Assembly: GCA_002786785.1 (NCBI GenBank)
Contig: PCUD01000171.1
Coordinates: 1-56,689, forward strand
DNA: 56,689 nucleotides
Origin: Ignavibacteriales bacterium CG18_big_fil_WC_8_21_14_2_50_31_20
Lineage (GTDB): Bacteria > Bacteroidota > Ignavibacteria > Ignavibacteriales > Melioribacteraceae
Direction: 5' to 3'
The translations under genes were made by a program, and so were the position numbers. Positions within the stretch are counted from its first letter, which is position 1, and each line of letters opens with the position of its first letter. The notes beneath the pieces were generated by a model. The model saw only the letters and a list, made by a program, of their open reading frames with translations, had not been told where the DNA came from and made no database searches. Below are positions 8,578 through 16,440 of the stretch, one piece after another.

Positions 8578-8661
8578 TTCAGGATATTACCTGAATAATG
8601 TTTTGAATAATTCAGGCAATAACCTTATATTTACAATTAATATTTAAGGATATAACCTGAT
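8578..8661 (+). promoter_or_regulatory. Three-operator promoter of the mobile mystery pair
   Basis: An 18-bp palindrome occurs three times at exactly 33-bp steps: TTCAGGATATTACCTGAA (8578-8595, perfect outer 6-bp arms), TTCAGGCAATAACCTTAT (8611-8628) and TTAAGGATATAACCTGAT (8644-8661). A promoter of the -33/-7 type sits among them: TTTG at 8602-8605, a 20-nt spacer, TATATTTA at 8626-8633. Operator 2 thus lies between and over the promoter elements, and operator 3 covers the ribosome binding site (AAGGA) and the ATG at 8660. The natural ligand is the HTH protein encoded next, acting as autorepressor. Part of operator 3 could be shared with the ribosome binding site by chance. Confidence 0.75.
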
Positions 8662-9121
8662 GAATCAAAAGAATAATTTGCAAATTAAACAATTAGATAA
8701 AAAGTTATCTAAGATGAACGAGCTAAAAGAAATAGCAGTTCCACAAAAGGGTTGGCTTTATGCTGTGCGTAATACTCTTAATATGTCGCTTAAACAATTT
8801 GGAAATAGATTAAATATAACGCCACAAAGTGCAAAAGAGATTGAGGAAAGAGAGATTAATAGAAACATTACACTTAAAAATTTAGCCGATGCGGCAAATG
8901 CTCTTGATATGCAACTGGTCTATGGATTAGTTCCAAAAGGCTCTTCAATAGAATCAATAATAGAAAAAAATGCTAAGCGAGTAGCTCGTGAAATAGTAAT
9001 GAGAACATCTCATACAATGAGCTTAGAAGATCAAGAAAATCTTCCAGATAGAATTTCAATAGCAATTGAAGAAAAAGCAAATCATATAAAAAATGAATTA
9101 CCAAGGTATTTATGGGATTAG
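8660..9121 (+). CDS. Mobile mystery protein A, XRE-type HTH regulator
   Basis: This 153-residue protein matches the family called mobile mystery protein A (TIGR02612). The HTH runs from about residue 33 to 80: LNMSLKQFGNRLNITPQSAK, then EIEEREINRNITLKNLADAA, and MQLVYGLVPK follows it. The C-terminal half (95-153) is helical and charged. These proteins sit on mobile or variable DNA and are encoded together with a Fic protein; the arrangement resembles a toxin-antitoxin pair with this gene as antitoxin or repressor. It overlaps the Fic gene by 10 bp. Three palindromes precede it and are the likely autoregulatory sites. Confidence 0.9.
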   Translation: MNQKNNLQIKQLDKKLSKMNELKEIAVPQKGWLYAVRNTLNMSLKQFGNRLNITPQSAKEIEEREINRNITLKNLADAANALDMQLVYGLVPKGSSIESIIEKNAKRVAREIVMRTSHTMSLEDQENLPDRISIAIEEKANHIKNELPRYLWD

Positions 9122-9708
9122 AAATTGAATATCTACCAGGACAAACCCCGCTTGACCATGATGAGCTTGAAGGATTAAAAATTCCAACCATTACCACTCG
9201 TGGTGAGCTGGATGAATTTGAGCAGCAAAATATTGAACATGCTGTTGAGTGGACACTTAAAAACAAATTCAAAGCTGATAAGATTTTGACAGTTGAATTT
9301 ATTAAGACTTTGCATAAAAGAATGCTTGGTGAAGTATGGCGTTGGGCTGGCGAATTTAGAACTACAAATAAAAACCTTGGTGTTGATAAATTTGAAATTC
9401 CCATCGAGCTAAGAAATCTAATTGATGATACAAAATACTGGATAGAAAAAAGTGTTTTTAAACCTGATGAAATTGCTATTAGATTTAGCCACAGAATTGT
9501 GAAGATTCATCCTTTTCCAAATGGCAATGGAAGGCATTCAAGACTAATTGGAGATATTTTAGCTAACCACGTTTTTAGCCACGATGTCTTTTCTTGGGGT
9601 GGAGAAAACCTTGAAACTAAAGGTGAAGCACGAGCATTGTATTTACAAGCTCTTCACGAAGCGGATAAGAATAACTACACTAAATTAATACACTTTGCAA
9701 GACAATAA
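9112..9708 (+). CDS. Mobile mystery protein B, Fic-domain protein
   Basis: This is a Fic (filamentation induced by cAMP) domain protein of 198 residues, matching mobile mystery protein B (TIGR02613). The active-site loop HPFPNGNGRHSR (133-144) is a full HxFx(D/N)GNGRxxR motif, so AMP or another nucleotide transfer from ATP to a target protein is chemically possible. W-WAGEFRTTNKNLGVD near 78-92 is the usual upstream Fic segment. I do not see a clear (S/T)xxxE(G/N) inhibitory helix in either partner, so inhibition may work through the partner protein in another way. The target is unknown. The gene starts inside the end of gene A, implying coupled translation. Confidence 0.92.
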   Translation: MGLEIEYLPGQTPLDHDELEGLKIPTITTRGELDEFEQQNIEHAVEWTLKNKFKADKILTVEFIKTLHKRMLGEVWRWAGEFRTTNKNLGVDKFEIPIELRNLIDDTKYWIEKSVFKPDEIAIRFSHRIVKIHPFPNGNGRHSRLIGDILANHVFSHDVFSWGGENLETKGEARALYLQALHEADKNNYTKLIHFARQ

Positions 9709-9721
9709 ACGTGAACAAAAA

Positions 9722-9747
9722 AAAGCACCGTTTTTAGGCGGTGCTTT
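9722..9747 (-). terminator. Terminator between convergent fic and M16 genes
   Basis: AAAGCACCG (9722-9730) and CGGTGCTTT (9739-9747) form a perfect 9-bp stem with an 8-nt loop. On the minus strand the stem ends in a run of eight T residues, so it is a strong terminator of the M16 operon. On the plus strand only TTT follows, so termination of the Fic transcript would be weaker. Confidence 0.85.
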
Positions 9748-9777
9748 AAATTGAGAATAATGTTAAGAATAGAATTT

Positions 9778-11847
9778 CTATTTTGTTGAGAAAAGAGAAT
9801 CCTCCAAACCAGTGTTTGTTTTCAATGATGTGACTTCCAACTCCATTGATTGTGGACCAACTGATTGCGTAATTTTAAACGGAAACTTAATACCATCAAC
9901 TTCTTTGTAATCATTATATAAACTACTTTGAGTCATAACTCCTTGAGGTAATTTTAGACTTTTACTTTCCTTTACTAACAATCCAGAAGTTTTACTGTAA
10001 TAATGTGTCCAAACATCTTTATTTGGCAAAGTAAGATTTACAATATAAACATCCTCGCCATCTACTTTGTCTGTACCAGCTAGTTTGGCATTTATCCCAG
10101 CAGCGCTATAATTAAGGAATAAATTTAGAGTAGCTTCCATTTTCATGTTTTCTAAATAATCGCCTTCCAATATTTGTTCTTTGCCCATTGCAGCAACTTT
10201 ACCAACCACACCGTCATAAACTGATTTTTGTTTCATCATTCCTGCATCCATGGTTTGTAAATACTTGTTTGGAGCTTTATTGAAAATTTCCAATTTTATT
10301 TCCATTCCTTGAACTTTGGAAGTAATTAAAGTGGTTTTGTCTTTAATCTTTTCTACTTTTTCTCTACCACCAATTGCCGAAATATAATTTTCAATAATTG
10401 ATTTTGCTGTTACACCTTCTTCAGCTTTATTTGCAGAAGGATCATATTCATTTCCGTAAGTATCATAAAAACTGACTTTATTATCACCGCTTAATTTCAC
10501 TAATCCTTCAAGAACGTCATCTCCTTTTCCAACAATTAAAATGTGAGCATTTTCTGGATTAACATATTTTTGAGCAGATTCATGTATATCGTTGACTGTA
10601 ACTGAATTAAGTTTCTTCAAATAATTTTGATAATAATCAGATGGTAAATTGTATCGAGCAATATTTAATGCAAAGCCAGCAACAGTCTGTGAGCTTTCTA
10701 ACGCTCGTGAGAAACTTCCAGTAAGAAAATTTTTTGCTGCTTGTAATTTTTCTTCTGAAACTTTTTCATTCCTAAATTTTTTCATTACATCTAAAAATGT
10801 AATTATTACGCTATCTGTTACCTCATTTCTAGCGTCGCAGGCAGAAGTAAAGTTTCCTACCAACTTATCACCAGTAATTGAGGAGTAAGCTCCATAAGTA
10901 TATCCTTTTTCTTCTCGCAATACTTGGAAAAACTCACCAGATACTCCTCCTCCAAGAAGATAATTCATAACAGATGCTTTAATTGCGTCATCTCCAAATT
11001 TATCCAAGCTAATTGGATATGTTATATTTACTACTGATTGAACAGCATTAGCTCTATCAACAAAAGCTATTTTATTATTGGCGGGTGCTGAAACATCAGT
11101 ATAAGTAAATGTTGGCACTTCCTTAGCTGTCCACTCACTAAAATATTTTTTCACTAATTCTTCAGCATCATCTTTTGTTATATCACCCACTATGGCAAGA
11201 AAAGCAATGTTAGGATGAAAATAGGTGTTGTAATATTCTTTACACATTTCTGCTGTAATGTTTGCAACTGTTTCTTCTGTTTGAATTTCTCCGTAGGGAT
11301 GATCTTTTCCATAAAGCAAAACTTTACGAACGTTTGACGCAATTGCTGAAGGTTGTTCTTTAGCAGCTTTAAGTCCAGAAATAGTTTGCTTTTTTATCTT
11401 TTCAAGTTCTTCTTCCTTAAATGAAGGATGAAGTAAAACATCTGACATTAATGCTAACAGTTTATCAGTATGTTTGCTTAATGATGAACCATAGATTCCA
11501 GTTGATGATGTAGAGATATCTGCTCCAATAAAATCAATGGCTTCATCAAGTTCATCTTTTGTTTTGTTTTCGGTTCCAGCACGTAATAATTCTCCAGCAA
11601 TAGAGATATAACCTGTATTCTCATTTTCCATAATTGCTTCTCTATGAAGTTGCAGAGAAACGGTTACACGTGGAAGCTTATCATTTTCAACTACGAAGAC
11701 TTGCAATCCGTTATCCAATGTAAATGATTCATATTCACCAATTTTAATTTCTGGGGCTGGACCTGGTTTAGGTTTTTGTGTTCTATCCAGTTGAGCAAAA
11801 AGCAGAACAGATGTTAATAGAACAAAGCTTATCGTTTTTCTTATCAT
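9778..11847 (-). CDS. Inactive-type M16 peptidase subunit with LolA-like C-terminus
   Basis: This 689-residue exported protein has a signal peptide (about residues 1-18, ending in FAQ). The two M16 halves (about 40-250 and 255-450) resemble the zinc protease fold, but the HxxEH motif is absent: the place reads AGELLR. It is therefore probably the non-catalytic partner of the active M16 protein encoded upstream in the same operon (44-bp gap). From about residue 480 a separate domain follows, with AIGGREKVEKIKD, a beta-rich core and a last segment DGIKFPFKI, resembling outer-membrane lipoprotein-sorting (LolA-like) domains. The pair probably degrades peptides in the periplasm. The ribosome binding site is GGAGA nine bases before the ATG. 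Confidence 0.88.
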   Translation of the reverse strand: MIRKTISFVLLTSVLLFAQLDRTQKPKPGPAPEIKIGEYESFTLDNGLQVFVVENDKLPRVTVSLQLHREAIMENENTGYISIAGELLRAGTENKTKDELDEAIDFIGADISTSSTGIYGSSLSKHTDKLLALMSDVLLHPSFKEEELEKIKKQTISGLKAAKEQPSAIASNVRKVLLYGKDHPYGEIQTEETVANITAEMCKEYYNTYFHPNIAFLAIVGDITKDDAEELVKKYFSEWTAKEVPTFTYTDVSAPANNKIAFVDRANAVQSVVNITYPISLDKFGDDAIKASVMNYLLGGGVSGEFFQVLREEKGYTYGAYSSITGDKLVGNFTSACDARNEVTDSVIITFLDVMKKFRNEKVSEEKLQAAKNFLTGSFSRALESSQTVAGFALNIARYNLPSDYYQNYLKKLNSVTVNDIHESAQKYVNPENAHILIVGKGDDVLEGLVKLSGDNKVSFYDTYGNEYDPSANKAEEGVTAKSIIENYISAIGGREKVEKIKDKTTLITSKVQGMEIKLEIFNKAPNKYLQTMDAGMMKQKSVYDGVVGKVAAMGKEQILEGDYLENMKMEATLNLFLNYSAAGINAKLAGTDKVDGEDVYIVNLTLPNKDVWTHYYSKTSGLLVKESKSLKLPQGVMTQSSLYNDYKEVDGIKFPFKITQSVGPQSMELEVTSLKTNTGLEDSLFSTK

Positions 11848-11891
11848 TTTAAAATCTCCAAATTTTTATTAATCAAACATATGAGAAAGTA

Positions 11892-13208
11892 CTATTTTTT
11901 TTCTGCTTTGGGCAAGTAATATAAAGCGACTCTTGTATTACTATCCAAATATTCATTTGCTACACGTTTAATATCTTCACGAGTAACTGCCATGTAATTT
12001 TCTAACTCATTATTAATTTGATTTGTATTTCCATAATAAACATAATAGTTTGATAAGCTTCCGGCTATACCAGCAACGGTTGAAAACCCACCAACAATTC
12101 TACTTTCTATTTGGTTTTGAAGCTTTTGAAATTCATTTTCAGAAATTAATTCGGCTTGAACTTTGTCAATTTCATCTTGAAGTGATTTTTCAACATCATC
12201 TATTCCAACTCCAACATTTGCAATTGAATAAACAATAAACTGTCCTGAGTCTTCCAAAGCAAATGGAATTGAGCTTGCAAAAACAGATTTTTGCTCTTTG
12301 TCAACCAACCTTTTAGGTATGCGTGCACTAGGACCACCAGAAAGAAGTGTGGTTAACATATCTATTGCATATGAATCCTTATCCGTTTGTTTAGGAATTG
12401 GGTACGACAATAAAACCATTGGAAGTTGAATATTATCATAAACAGTATCTCTTACTTCCTCAGTTTTCTTTGGTTCAACAATATCAGGGAAAGTAATTTC
12501 TTGTTCACCTTTAGGTATATCGGCAAAATATTTTTCAATCATATCTTTTGCGTCATCAATATCAATATCGCCAGCAATTGTTAAAACTGCATTATTTGGT
12601 ACATAATAGTGCTTATAGAAATTCATAAATTCATCAATGGTTGCCATGTCAATATATTGAGCAGAACCAATGGGAGTCCAGTTATAAGGGTGTTTTGTGT
12701 AAGCTCGTTTAAACGTTTCTTCAAGAAGACTTCCGTAAGGTTGGTTATCTAGTCTCATTTTTCTTTCTTCTTTTACAACTTTACGTTGTGTTTCAACACC
12801 AGTAGAATCAACTAAAAGATGTAACATTCTTTCAGATTCCATCCACAACCCAAGCTCTAATTGATTTGAAGGAAAAATTTCATAATAGTACGTGCGGTCA
12901 AAATTAGTTGTTGCATTATTTGTTCCGCCATTACTAGAAACAATTTTGTGATAATCTCCGGTTGGAATGTTCTCGGTTCCTTCAAACATTAGATGTTCAA
13001 AAAAATGTGCAAACCCAGTTCTATCCGATTGCTCATTTTTAGAGCCAACGTGATAGAAAACAGTTACTGCAACAATGGGTGTTGAATCATCTTGGTGGAG
13101 TATTACATGAAGTCCGTTATCTAAGTTATACTCAACAAAATCTATTTTCTTTTGAGCAACTAGAATAAAGTTTGTAACAAGGAATAGCACGATAACTTTT
13201 TTAATCAT
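11892..13208 (-). CDS. Zinc-dependent M16 family peptidase, catalytic subunit
   Basis: This 438-residue secreted or periplasmic protease has an N-terminal signal peptide ending near FILVAQ. The active site is intact: HFFEH at residues 68-72 (inverted zinc motif HxxEH) and the third zinc ligand among the Glu of VVKEERKMRL near 147-148. The usual N-half catalytic and C-half structural domains are visible; length fits a single-chain bacterial M16B enzyme. It is the first gene of a two-gene minus-strand operon with the inactive homologue. The upstream region has AGAGG as ribosome binding site and a TAATTTTG -7-like box (complement of 13241-13248), without a clear -33 box. Confidence 0.93.
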   Translation of the reverse strand: MIKKVIVLFLVTNFILVAQKKIDFVEYNLDNGLHVILHQDDSTPIVAVTVFYHVGSKNEQSDRTGFAHFFEHLMFEGTENIPTGDYHKIVSSNGGTNNATTNFDRTYYYEIFPSNQLELGLWMESERMLHLLVDSTGVETQRKVVKEERKMRLDNQPYGSLLEETFKRAYTKHPYNWTPIGSAQYIDMATIDEFMNFYKHYYVPNNAVLTIAGDIDIDDAKDMIEKYFADIPKGEQEITFPDIVEPKKTEEVRDTVYDNIQLPMVLLSYPIPKQTDKDSYAIDMLTTLLSGGPSARIPKRLVDKEQKSVFASSIPFALEDSGQFIVYSIANVGVGIDDVEKSLQDEIDKVQAELISENEFQKLQNQIESRIVGGFSTVAGIAGSLSNYYVYYGNTNQINNELENYMAVTREDIKRVANEYLDSNTRVALYYLPKAEKK

Positions 13209-13317
13209 TATTAACCTCTATTAAATATGAAATGTTAAAACAAAATTATATAAATTTTTATTAACTAGAGAGTTTTTTTTGAATAAAATAATTGTGCGGA
13301 TTATTTGGCGTAAACCC

Positions 13318-13402
13318 GCGACAAAAAAAATAAAAAGTTGTAGTTGGTAGAGTTTTTATTTATTAAGTGTTTTGTGTGAAAACAAATCGGCATTTTTGTC
13401 GC
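13318..13402. repeat. Long-range inverted repeat, 10 bp arms
   Basis: GCGACAAAAA (13318-13327) is perfectly complementary to TTTTTGTCGC (13393-13402), separated by 65 bp in the gap between the M16 promoter region and the end of feoB. No function is evident. It could form a long hairpin in either transcript. Confidence 0.3.
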
Positions 13403-13482
13403 AAAAGTTTTTGCAATGAGTATTATTCCGAAAAAGTTATTTAAACGATTACAATTTCACATTTTAGTAAAGGAGCAGTTTA

Positions 13483-15627
13483 TTATAGCAAAAAGTACTT
13501 GCTAACATTATATGTTAAAAAAGCCATTATCCAAGCAACAGTCATTGTATAAGTTGCGTAAAAAGCAGTCCATTTCCACTCACCTGCTTCTTTGTGGAAC
13601 ACAATTGTAGCAGCAGCACACGGAATATAAAGAAGTACAAAAACCATTAAGGCTAATGCCACAGCTTGATTATAGTTTGGATTTGCCAAGAGTCTCTCTC
13701 GTAACTCGTGCGAATTTTCGTCAACATCACCAAGCGAGTATAGTGTACCCATAGTAGAAACAACAATTTCTTTTGCAGCTATGCCCGAAATAAGAGCAAT
13801 TCCTAATTTCCAATCAAATCCAAGTGGAGCAACAACTGGGGTTATAAGCTTTCCTAATTTCCCAGCAAACGAGTATTCAAGTTGCCTTGTACCTTCTTGA
13901 TTATCCAAATCTTTAAGTATTACACTTTTTTCAATTTCGTTATAGTTAACGGAATTTGTAACATCATTTTTGATTTGTGAATATTCATTTGCTATTTCAT
14001 CGCTTTTAGGATAATTGCTTGCAACCCAAATAAGAATAGATGCAGTTAAAATAATTGTTCCAGCTTTTCGTAAATAAAGTGATGCTTTTTGCCACATTTG
14101 CAACATTAAAATTTTAAAAGACGGCATTCTATATGGTGGAAGTTCCATTACAAATGGCTCAGATTCACCCTTAAAAACAGCAGTTTTAAGTAAACGGGCA
14201 GTTATTAAGGCAATTGCAATTCCCAGCATATAAATTCCAAAAAGTGCATTTCCTGCATGTGCAGCCCCAAAAAAAGTTCCTGCTATTAAAATATATACAG
14301 GAAATTTTGCACTGCAACTCATAAATGGAATTATAAGAAGAGTTGTAATTCTATCGCTTTTGTTACGTAAAGTACGTGTTGCCATAAAAGCTGGAACAGA
14401 ACAGCCAAAACCTGTAATCATTGGAATAAATGATTTTCCGTGCAAACCAAATTTGTGCATCACTTTATCAATTACAAATGCAGCTCGCGCCATGTAACCG
14501 GTTCCTTCCAAAAAAGAAAGGGAAAAGAATAAAATCATAATATTGGGGAGAAAAACCAAAACGCCACCAACACCTGCAATAATTCCATCCACTATAATAG
14601 ATCGAGTGTTTGGTTCTGCAATTATTACAGATACTGTTTTACCAAGCCATGCAAAAAAAGATTCAATCCAATTCATTGGCATTTCACCAAGAGTGAATGT
14701 TAGCTGAAAAATTCCCCACATAAAAAATATAAATAGTGGAAGCCCAGTTATTCTATTAATTAAAATGGAATCAATTATTTCAGAATTGCTCTTTTTCTTT
14801 TTGGCAGGGTATTTAACTGTTTCCTTTATTGCTCCACGTATTAATGCATGTCTTTCTTCTTTTAACATTAATTCTGGATCGCTTTCAAATTTACGAGTAA
14901 TTTCTTTAATAGCATCGGTTAAAATTTTATTAATTTTAATCCAAACTGGATATTCGCGCACAATTTTGTAAACATCCTTATCGTTCACCAATAATTTTAT
15001 TGCAATCCAACGTGGGTAATATTTTTGTGAGAGATCAGAATCTTTGGAAATAACAGAAATTAATTGCTCAATATATTCTTCCATTGTTTGAGAAAAGGCA
15101 AGTTTGTTTTTCTTAATGGAAATTTTTTGAGTAAAAAGTTCAACGATGTGATTAAGTAACTCTTCAACTCCAAGACCTGTAACAGCCGATGTTGGAATAA
15201 AATGAGTTCCAAGCAATTTTTCCAATTGCTCTATATCAATTATTGTTTCTTGCTTTTCTAACTCGTCATACATATTTAAAGCAACAAGCAGATTAGCTTG
15301 AATATCAATTAGTTGAGTTGTTAAATATAAATTTCTCTCTAAATTTGTGGAATCAACAACATTCACAACTATATCTGGATTTCCATCTAAAATATATTCG
15401 CGGGTAATTACTTCTTCGGGGGAATAAGTGGTTAAACTATAGGTGCCAGGTAAATCAATAATTTTTATTTCAAATCCATTGTACGAAACGGTTCCTTCAT
15501 ATTTTTCAACCGTAACACCCGAAAAATTACCAACTTTTTGATTTGCTCCAACCAATTTATTAAAAAGTGAAGTTTTGCCACTGTTGGGATTTCCTACTAA
15601 AGCAACTAATATTTCTTTTTTTTGCAT
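13483..15627 (-). CDS. feoB: Ferrous iron transport protein B
   Basis: This GTP-dependent Fe(II) permease sits in the inner membrane and has 714 residues. The G domain has G1 GNPNSGKTS (12-20), G3 DLPG (58-61) and G4 NMYD (118-121, where NMMD or NKxD is more usual) followed by the helical regulatory domain. The membrane part starts near 290 (LPLFIFFMWGIFQL) and includes the two gate repeats, with GCSVPAFMATRT and the SCSAKFPVYI segment, and the LPPYRMPS loop. The C-terminal TM pair carries PCAAATIVFHKE. It lies 47 bp after feoA in the same orientation. Together they import ferrous iron under low-oxygen conditions. Confidence 0.96.
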   Translation of the reverse strand: MQKKEILVALVGNPNSGKTSLFNKLVGANQKVGNFSGVTVEKYEGTVSYNGFEIKIIDLPGTYSLTTYSPEEVITREYILDGNPDIVVNVVDSTNLERNLYLTTQLIDIQANLLVALNMYDELEKQETIIDIEQLEKLLGTHFIPTSAVTGLGVEELLNHIVELFTQKISIKKNKLAFSQTMEEYIEQLISVISKDSDLSQKYYPRWIAIKLLVNDKDVYKIVREYPVWIKINKILTDAIKEITRKFESDPELMLKEERHALIRGAIKETVKYPAKKKKSNSEIIDSILINRITGLPLFIFFMWGIFQLTFTLGEMPMNWIESFFAWLGKTVSVIIAEPNTRSIIVDGIIAGVGGVLVFLPNIMILFFSLSFLEGTGYMARAAFVIDKVMHKFGLHGKSFIPMITGFGCSVPAFMATRTLRNKSDRITTLLIIPFMSCSAKFPVYILIAGTFFGAAHAGNALFGIYMLGIAIALITARLLKTAVFKGESEPFVMELPPYRMPSFKILMLQMWQKASLYLRKAGTIILTASILIWVASNYPKSDEIANEYSQIKNDVTNSVNYNEIEKSVILKDLDNQEGTRQLEYSFAGKLGKLITPVVAPLGFDWKLGIALISGIAAKEIVVSTMGTLYSLGDVDENSHELRERLLANPNYNQAVALALMVFVLLYIPCAAATIVFHKEAGEWKWTAFYATYTMTVAWIMAFLTYNVSKYFLL

Positions 15628-15674
15628 ATAAACTTTATTTTTGTGTTAGAAGCATAACAAATGAGAAGAAAAAA

Positions 15675-16202
15675 CTAACCTCTACCTTTAAAAATACTCC
15701 AACGTTTTATGTTATGTCTATCGCTCTTATCTAGTTCAACAATTTTCACAAATATTCCTTTTGCTTCTGCAATTCGAAGTGAAAGATTAAAACCATTAAT
15801 CAAGATTTCTATTGGGTCACCTAAAGGGGCAACACGTATAACTTTAACTTTAACTCCTTTAACCAACCCCATATCAAGAAGTCGGAAACGAATATCACCT
15901 TTTGCACCCATTTTTGTAACTTCTACTAAATCGCCAACCTTTACTTGGTTTAAAGTTATAATTAGCTCTTCGGTGCATTCCAATAAAATTTTTGAAGCAA
16001 GTTCACGTCCTAATTTTACTTCAATATCATTGTGTTTAACTATTACTTTCCCGTGACCATTTTCTTTTGATTTAAAGAAAATTTTATCGCCAATTTTTAA
16101 CCCAAACGATTCCAAATTATTAATAGCACCTAAGCCACCAGCAATTTCTACAATGCTCGATTCATAATTGGCTGGGCAATATGTTAATCTTGTTAAATTC
16201 AC
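15675..16202 (-). CDS. feoA: Tandem FeoA-domain protein
   Basis: This 175-residue protein has two SH3-like FeoA domains. The first (about 1-80) is diverged; the second (about 88-162) has the usual pattern DLVEVTKMGAKGDIRFRLLDMG, then PIEILINGFNLSLRIAEAKGIFV. FeoA works in the cytoplasm on the G domain of FeoB and is needed for ferrous uptake. The start codon is GTG: no in-frame ATG exists near the N-terminus, and no clear ribosome binding site is seen. Single FeoA proteins are usually near 75-85 residues, so this is a duplication. It is first in the feo operon; the gene upstream is divergent. Confidence 0.88.
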   Translation of the reverse strand: MNLTRLTYCPANYESSIVEIAGGLGAINNLESFGLKIGDKIFFKSKENGHGKVIVKHNDIEVKLGRELASKILLECTEELIITLNQVKVGDLVEVTKMGAKGDIRFRLLDMGLVKGVKVKVIRVAPLGDPIEILINGFNLSLRIAEAKGIFVKIVELDKSDRHNIKRWSIFKGRG

Positions 16203-16271
16203 TATTTAAACTTAATCTTAATAAGGACTAAAAGCAATTTTTCTGTTAATTTAAAATAACTTTAATGCTTC

Positions 16272-16292
16272 TTGATAATTATGTTAAATCAA
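16272..16292. promoter_or_regulatory. Weak dyad between feoA and the divergent kinase
   Basis: TTGAT at 16272-16276 and ATCAA at 16288-16292 form a dyad with an 11-nt centre. It lies about 70-90 bp upstream of feoA, where an iron regulator would be expected, but it is not a recognisable Fur box and could be chance. Confidence 0.2.
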
Positions 16293-16440
16293 CTTATTTT
16301 TAGGCGTTAAACTAAGTCTGTTACATTACTTTTAAAATTGAGTTTATTAATAGTGTTGCAAAATTTTCTACTAGTTTGAAAACGGGAAAGATTCCAAAAA
16401 AGTTATACTCAAAATAAAGTATATTCCAAATAAATTAATT

